DNA from: Cytophagaceae bacterium
Lineage (GTDB): Bacteria > Bacteroidota > Bacteroidia > Cytophagales > Flexibacteraceae
Length of the DNA: 64,000 nucleotides
Direction of reading: 5' to 3'
NCBI GenBank assembly: GCA_947458545.1
Contig: CANGYH010000002.1
Coordinates: forward strand, 62,001 to 126,000
The notes beneath the pieces are model-generated. The model did not search any database, was not told where the DNA came from, and saw nothing but the letters and a program-made list of their open reading frames with translations. The stretch's first letter is position 1. Each line of letters starts with the position of its first letter. Positions 61,456 to 64,000 of the stretch are shown here, piece by piece. A program made the translations under genes and the position numbers.

Positions 61456-64000
61456 TTATTTATCAGCCTCGGGTGGGGCGGCAGCCAACAGTTGGGCGGC
61501 TAGCTCTTTTGCCTGATCGGCAAACATCCGTGCCAAGGCCAGCAGGTCTTCATCTGACATTTGCTCTTTGGCGCAGTTTTCAAGCTCGCGCACGCTTGTG
61601 CGCATGGGCACTACCTGCAGCATATCCAGCGTAGCCTTTAGCCTATGGGCTACATTGTATATCCTGGTGCGGTCTAGATTCTGGGCGGCCTCTAAGATCT
61701 CGGCCGTAGAGGTCTCCGTCAGGGTGCGGGCCATCCCCAGCATTTTGTAAACAAAAGCAGGGTTGCCTTGCGAGAGTTGCTCCAGCTTCTCGGCCGAGAA
61801 ACGAACCTCATGGCCCCATGTAGGCGCTTCGGCCGCTTCTGTCGCCTGCGTCGGGGGCTGCTCTGCGGGTTGCTCCAGGTGGCGACGTATTTGGGCAATC
61901 AGCTCTGCCTCTTCAAAGGGTTTTACTACAAGGTCATCCATGCCAGCCGTCAGGCAGCGCTCCCTTATTTCGGGGAAAGCGTTGGCCGTCAGCGCCAGCA
62001 CGGGGCCCTTGTAGCCTTGTTGCCGCAAAATAACGGTAGCGTCTAACCCTCCAAGCACGGACATTTGCAGGTCCATCAATACGATGTCTGGCCAGCGTGC
62101 CGACACAAGATCTACGGCTTCTGCCCCGTTGTTGGCCAGCACCACCGATGCTCCGGCAGACTCTAGCACCGTTTGCGCCACCAGCCTGTTAAACTCGTTG
62201 TCTTCTACGACCATCACCAGCCAGCCATCTAAGCGTTGGGTGCCCGTTTGCTGGGTGGGCGTTTCTATCTGCGCTGCCGGGGCGGCAGGCAGCGCTATAG
62301 TAAAGCTGAAAATGCTGCCCTTGCCGGCTTGGCTCTCTACAGACAGGGTGCCCCCCATGGCCTCTACCCACTGCTTGGATATGTTGAGGCCCAGGCCCGT
62401 GCCCCCATACTCGCGCGCAATGTTGGCATCTGCCTGGCTGAAGGGGTCAAAAACCCTTTGCAATACCTCGGCGGCCATGCCGATGCCGGTGTCTTCAACG
62501 GCAAAGGTTACCTGGCCGGGTGCAGGGCCTGGGCCTATGCGGAGCAAAACGTGCCCATGCTCCGTAAACTTGACGGCATTGCCTGAGAGATTCATCAGCA
62601 CCTGGTAAATCCGGTGCCCGTCGCCCAGCACATGGCGCGGCAACGTATCAGCCAGCGAAACCTGGAAGGCAATCTGCTTTTCTTCGGCCTTATACTCCAG
62701 CACGTTGGCTACGGCCCGCACCGTCTTGGCCAGGTCGAAGGGGGCCAGGGCCAGTTCCATCTTGCCGGCCCGCAGCTTAGAGAAGTCCAGCACATCGTTG
62801 ATGAGCACCAGCAGGTTGCTGGCCGACACCCCGATGGCATCTACATAGCGGCGCTGGCGGTCTTCCAGCATGGTTTTGGCCAGCAACCGCTGCATACCGA
62901 TAATGGCATTCATCGGCGTGCGGATCTCGTGGCTCATATTGGTCATAAAGAGCTCTTTGGCCTCAGAGCTTGCCTCAGCGGCAATTTTTGCCTCCTTAAG
63001 GTCTTCTTCTAGCTTCTTACGTTGCGTAATATCCAGGTGGATGCCGATGGACCCAACCACCTCGCCTTTGGCATTGTACCTCGGCGCGCCACTCACCAAA
63101 AACCATATCTGTGTGCCGTCTTTGCGCCTGCAGGGGATCTCGTACACGTCCATCTGGCCTTCTTGCCGCAAGGCCGCTTTTTCTAGCAATAGCTCTGTAA
63201 CTGTGCCATCGGTCAGCAAATCGGTAGCCCGGTTGCCAATTAGCTCTTGGGGGGTGTAGCCTGTCATATGCTGCAGGCTATGGTTGGCATACTGGATGTA
63301 GTCTTGGTTATCTACCTCTAGCAGGCCAAGGTTCATGTTCTCGATCAGCGTCCGGTATTTTTCCTCGCTTTGGGCCAGGTTGCGCCGCTGGTTTTCTGCC
63401 AGGGTCACGTCGCGGTAGCGCCACATGTGGCCCAGATACTTGGGCCCAGCCCAAACTGGAATGTAGTCTCGCTCCAAGATTCGGCCATCGGCCATCTCCA
63501 GTATCTCGGCCAATGCCCTTTTTCTGTTTTGCAGTATCTCAGCCACGCGGCTCAAAAACCCCTCAGGGTCGGCAAACAGGGCCTTGCTTTGCTCAGCTGC
63601 CCGGCTGCAGTCTGCCCCGCGCAAGGCAGCGGGAGGGGCGGGTATACCAAAAATTTGGCAAAAGGGCTGGTTGGTTAGTACAATCTGCCGCTGCTCGTTT
63701 TCTACCAGCAGCGCGTCTTGCAAATTGCCAATCAGGCTTTCTAGGCGCTGCAAGGTAGCTTTTAGCTCGTAACGCACGAGGGTAGCATCCGTAAACTCGC
63801 GCAGAATGACGGCGCAGCTGCCGTCTGGCCCTCTATGCCCGATGCCTGGCCAATAGTACTCGCCGTTCAGCTTTATGGTCGAGATCTGGGTCAGATTACG
63901 CTCAGCAAAACGCCTGAGCGTCCGCAAGTAGTCGGCCAGGGGCCGTTTGCGCTTGCTGGCTGTCTCGCTTACCAGGCGCAAAAAGGCTCCATTGGCTTCC
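61456..64000 (-). CDS. Hybrid sensor histidine kinase, 5' end missing
   Basis: The frame runs off the right edge; upstream residues (EANGAFLRLVSE) look like another PAS domain, so the TTG at 63981 is not the start. The visible 847 residues have two or more PAS domains (e.g. MTGYTPQELIGN), a HisKA box with NMSHEIRTPMN, an ATPase with GGTGLGLNIS, a receiver domain with DIVLMDLQMS as phosphorylation site, and a C-terminal HPt domain with VAHRLKATLDML. This is a complete phosphorelay in one protein; it lacks a visible transmembrane part and so may be cytoplasmic. The signal and the target regulator are unknown. Confidence 0.92.
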   Translation of the reverse strand, partial: EANGAFLRLVSETASKRKRPLADYLRTLRRFAERNLTQISTIKLNGEYYWPGIGHRGPDGSCAVILREFTDATLVRYELKATLQRLESLIGNLQDALLVENEQRQIVLTNQPFCQIFGIPAPPAALRGADCSRAAEQSKALFADPEGFLSRVAEILQNRKRALAEILEMADGRILERDYIPVWAGPKYLGHMWRYRDVTLAENQRRNLAQSEEKYRTLIENMNLGLLEVDNQDYIQYANHSLQHMTGYTPQELIGNRATDLLTDGTVTELLLEKAALRQEGQMDVYEIPCRRKDGTQIWFLVSGAPRYNAKGEVVGSIGIHLDITQRKKLEEDLKEAKIAAEASSEAKELFMTNMSHEIRTPMNAIIGMQRLLAKTMLEDRQRRYVDAIGVSASNLLVLINDVLDFSKLRAGKMELALAPFDLAKTVRAVANVLEYKAEEKQIAFQVSLADTLPRHVLGDGHRIYQVLMNLSGNAVKFTEHGHVLLRIGPGPAPGQVTFAVEDTGIGMAAEVLQRVFDPFSQADANIAREYGGTGLGLNISKQWVEAMGGTLSVESQAGKGSIFSFTIALPAAPAAQIETPTQQTGTQRLDGWLVMVVEDNEFNRLVAQTVLESAGASVVLANNGAEAVDLVSARWPDIVLMDLQMSVLGGLDATVILRQQGYKGPVLALTANAFPEIRERCLTAGMDDLVVKPFEEAELIAQIRRHLEQPAEQPPTQATEAAEAPTWGHEVRFSAEKLEQLSQGNPAFVYKMLGMARTLTETSTAEILEAAQNLDRTRIYNVAHRLKATLDMLQVVPMRTSVRELENCAKEQMSDEDLLALARMFADQAKELAAQLLAAAPPEADK

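Noticed and set aside
1-64000. CRISPR arrays, tRNA and rRNA genes, complete insertion sequences or prophages
   Set aside because: No regularly spaced repeats, no tRNA T-loop contexts and no transposase, integrase or phage-structural operon were recognised.

Overview
The window is 64 kb of high-GC chromosomal DNA that looks like Bacteroidota, most likely a Cytophagales-type gliding or environmental bacterium. Support seen in the sequence: two proteins with the type IX secretion CHU_C C-terminal sorting domain, a PorP/SprF plus OmpA-like pair, an XrtF-type exosortase with its partner protein, a PASTA-bearing FtsI, a tsaE-alanine dehydrogenase pair, and many start regions carrying the Bacteroidota -7 box TAnnTTTG instead of a Shine-Dalgarno sequence. 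The genus cannot be fixed from what is visible.

Layout. 0-4.5 kb: a cell-surface module on the + strand (PKD/CHU_C protein, PorP/SprF, OmpA with WD40/PD40-like repeats). 4.5-12.6 kb: AI-2E permease, PPOX-fold protein, dut, a higBA toxin-antitoxin pair, ispE, yebC, tsaE-ald, an inositol-phosphatase family gene and a membrane helix-hairpin-helix protein. 12.6-20 kb: cell-cycle genes, with ftsI and dnaA on the - strand and mraZ-rsmH-ftsL on the + strand behind a clear triple-repeat MraZ box. 20-28 kb: udk, a DoxX-like protein, a RluA-type synthase, an M1 aminopeptidase lipoprotein, a lone nuoK, a glycosyltransferase, ftsE with a 67-residue companion, an IscA/HesB protein and a TacAT-type toxin-antitoxin pair. 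28-33 kb: rpoB, standing alone between two toxin-antitoxin modules, followed by a terminator, a 170-bp palindromic repeat element and yefM-yoeB.

33-45.7 kb: acyltransferase, sugar epimerase, a PaaE-like reductase, glmM, an EamA permease, the XrtF pair, an AP2-domain protein with a degenerate HNH module, an M29-type aminopeptidase, a 780-bp gene-free mosaic of inverted repeats, an uncharacterised ATP-grasp-like protein, a one-domain PKD protein and a TPR protein. 45.7-64 kb: lpxD, a NUDIX protein, a DegT aminotransferase, a second CHU_C protein, a SNF2 helicase, queA, three small exported proteins, a GreA-like factor, a secreted beta-helix protein with a phage-type C-terminal domain, and a hybrid histidine kinase cut by the right edge.

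Most genes are housekeeping and sit in one- to three-gene transcription units closed by strong hairpin terminators. Conserved bacterial operons are unusually broken here: rpoB lacks rpoC and rplJL, mraZ-rsmH-ftsL lacks ftsI, nuoK lacks other nuo genes and ftsE lacks ftsX. Palindromic repeats and three toxin-antitoxin modules lie near several of these breaks. No insertion sequence, prophage, CRISPR array, tRNA or rRNA gene was recognised.
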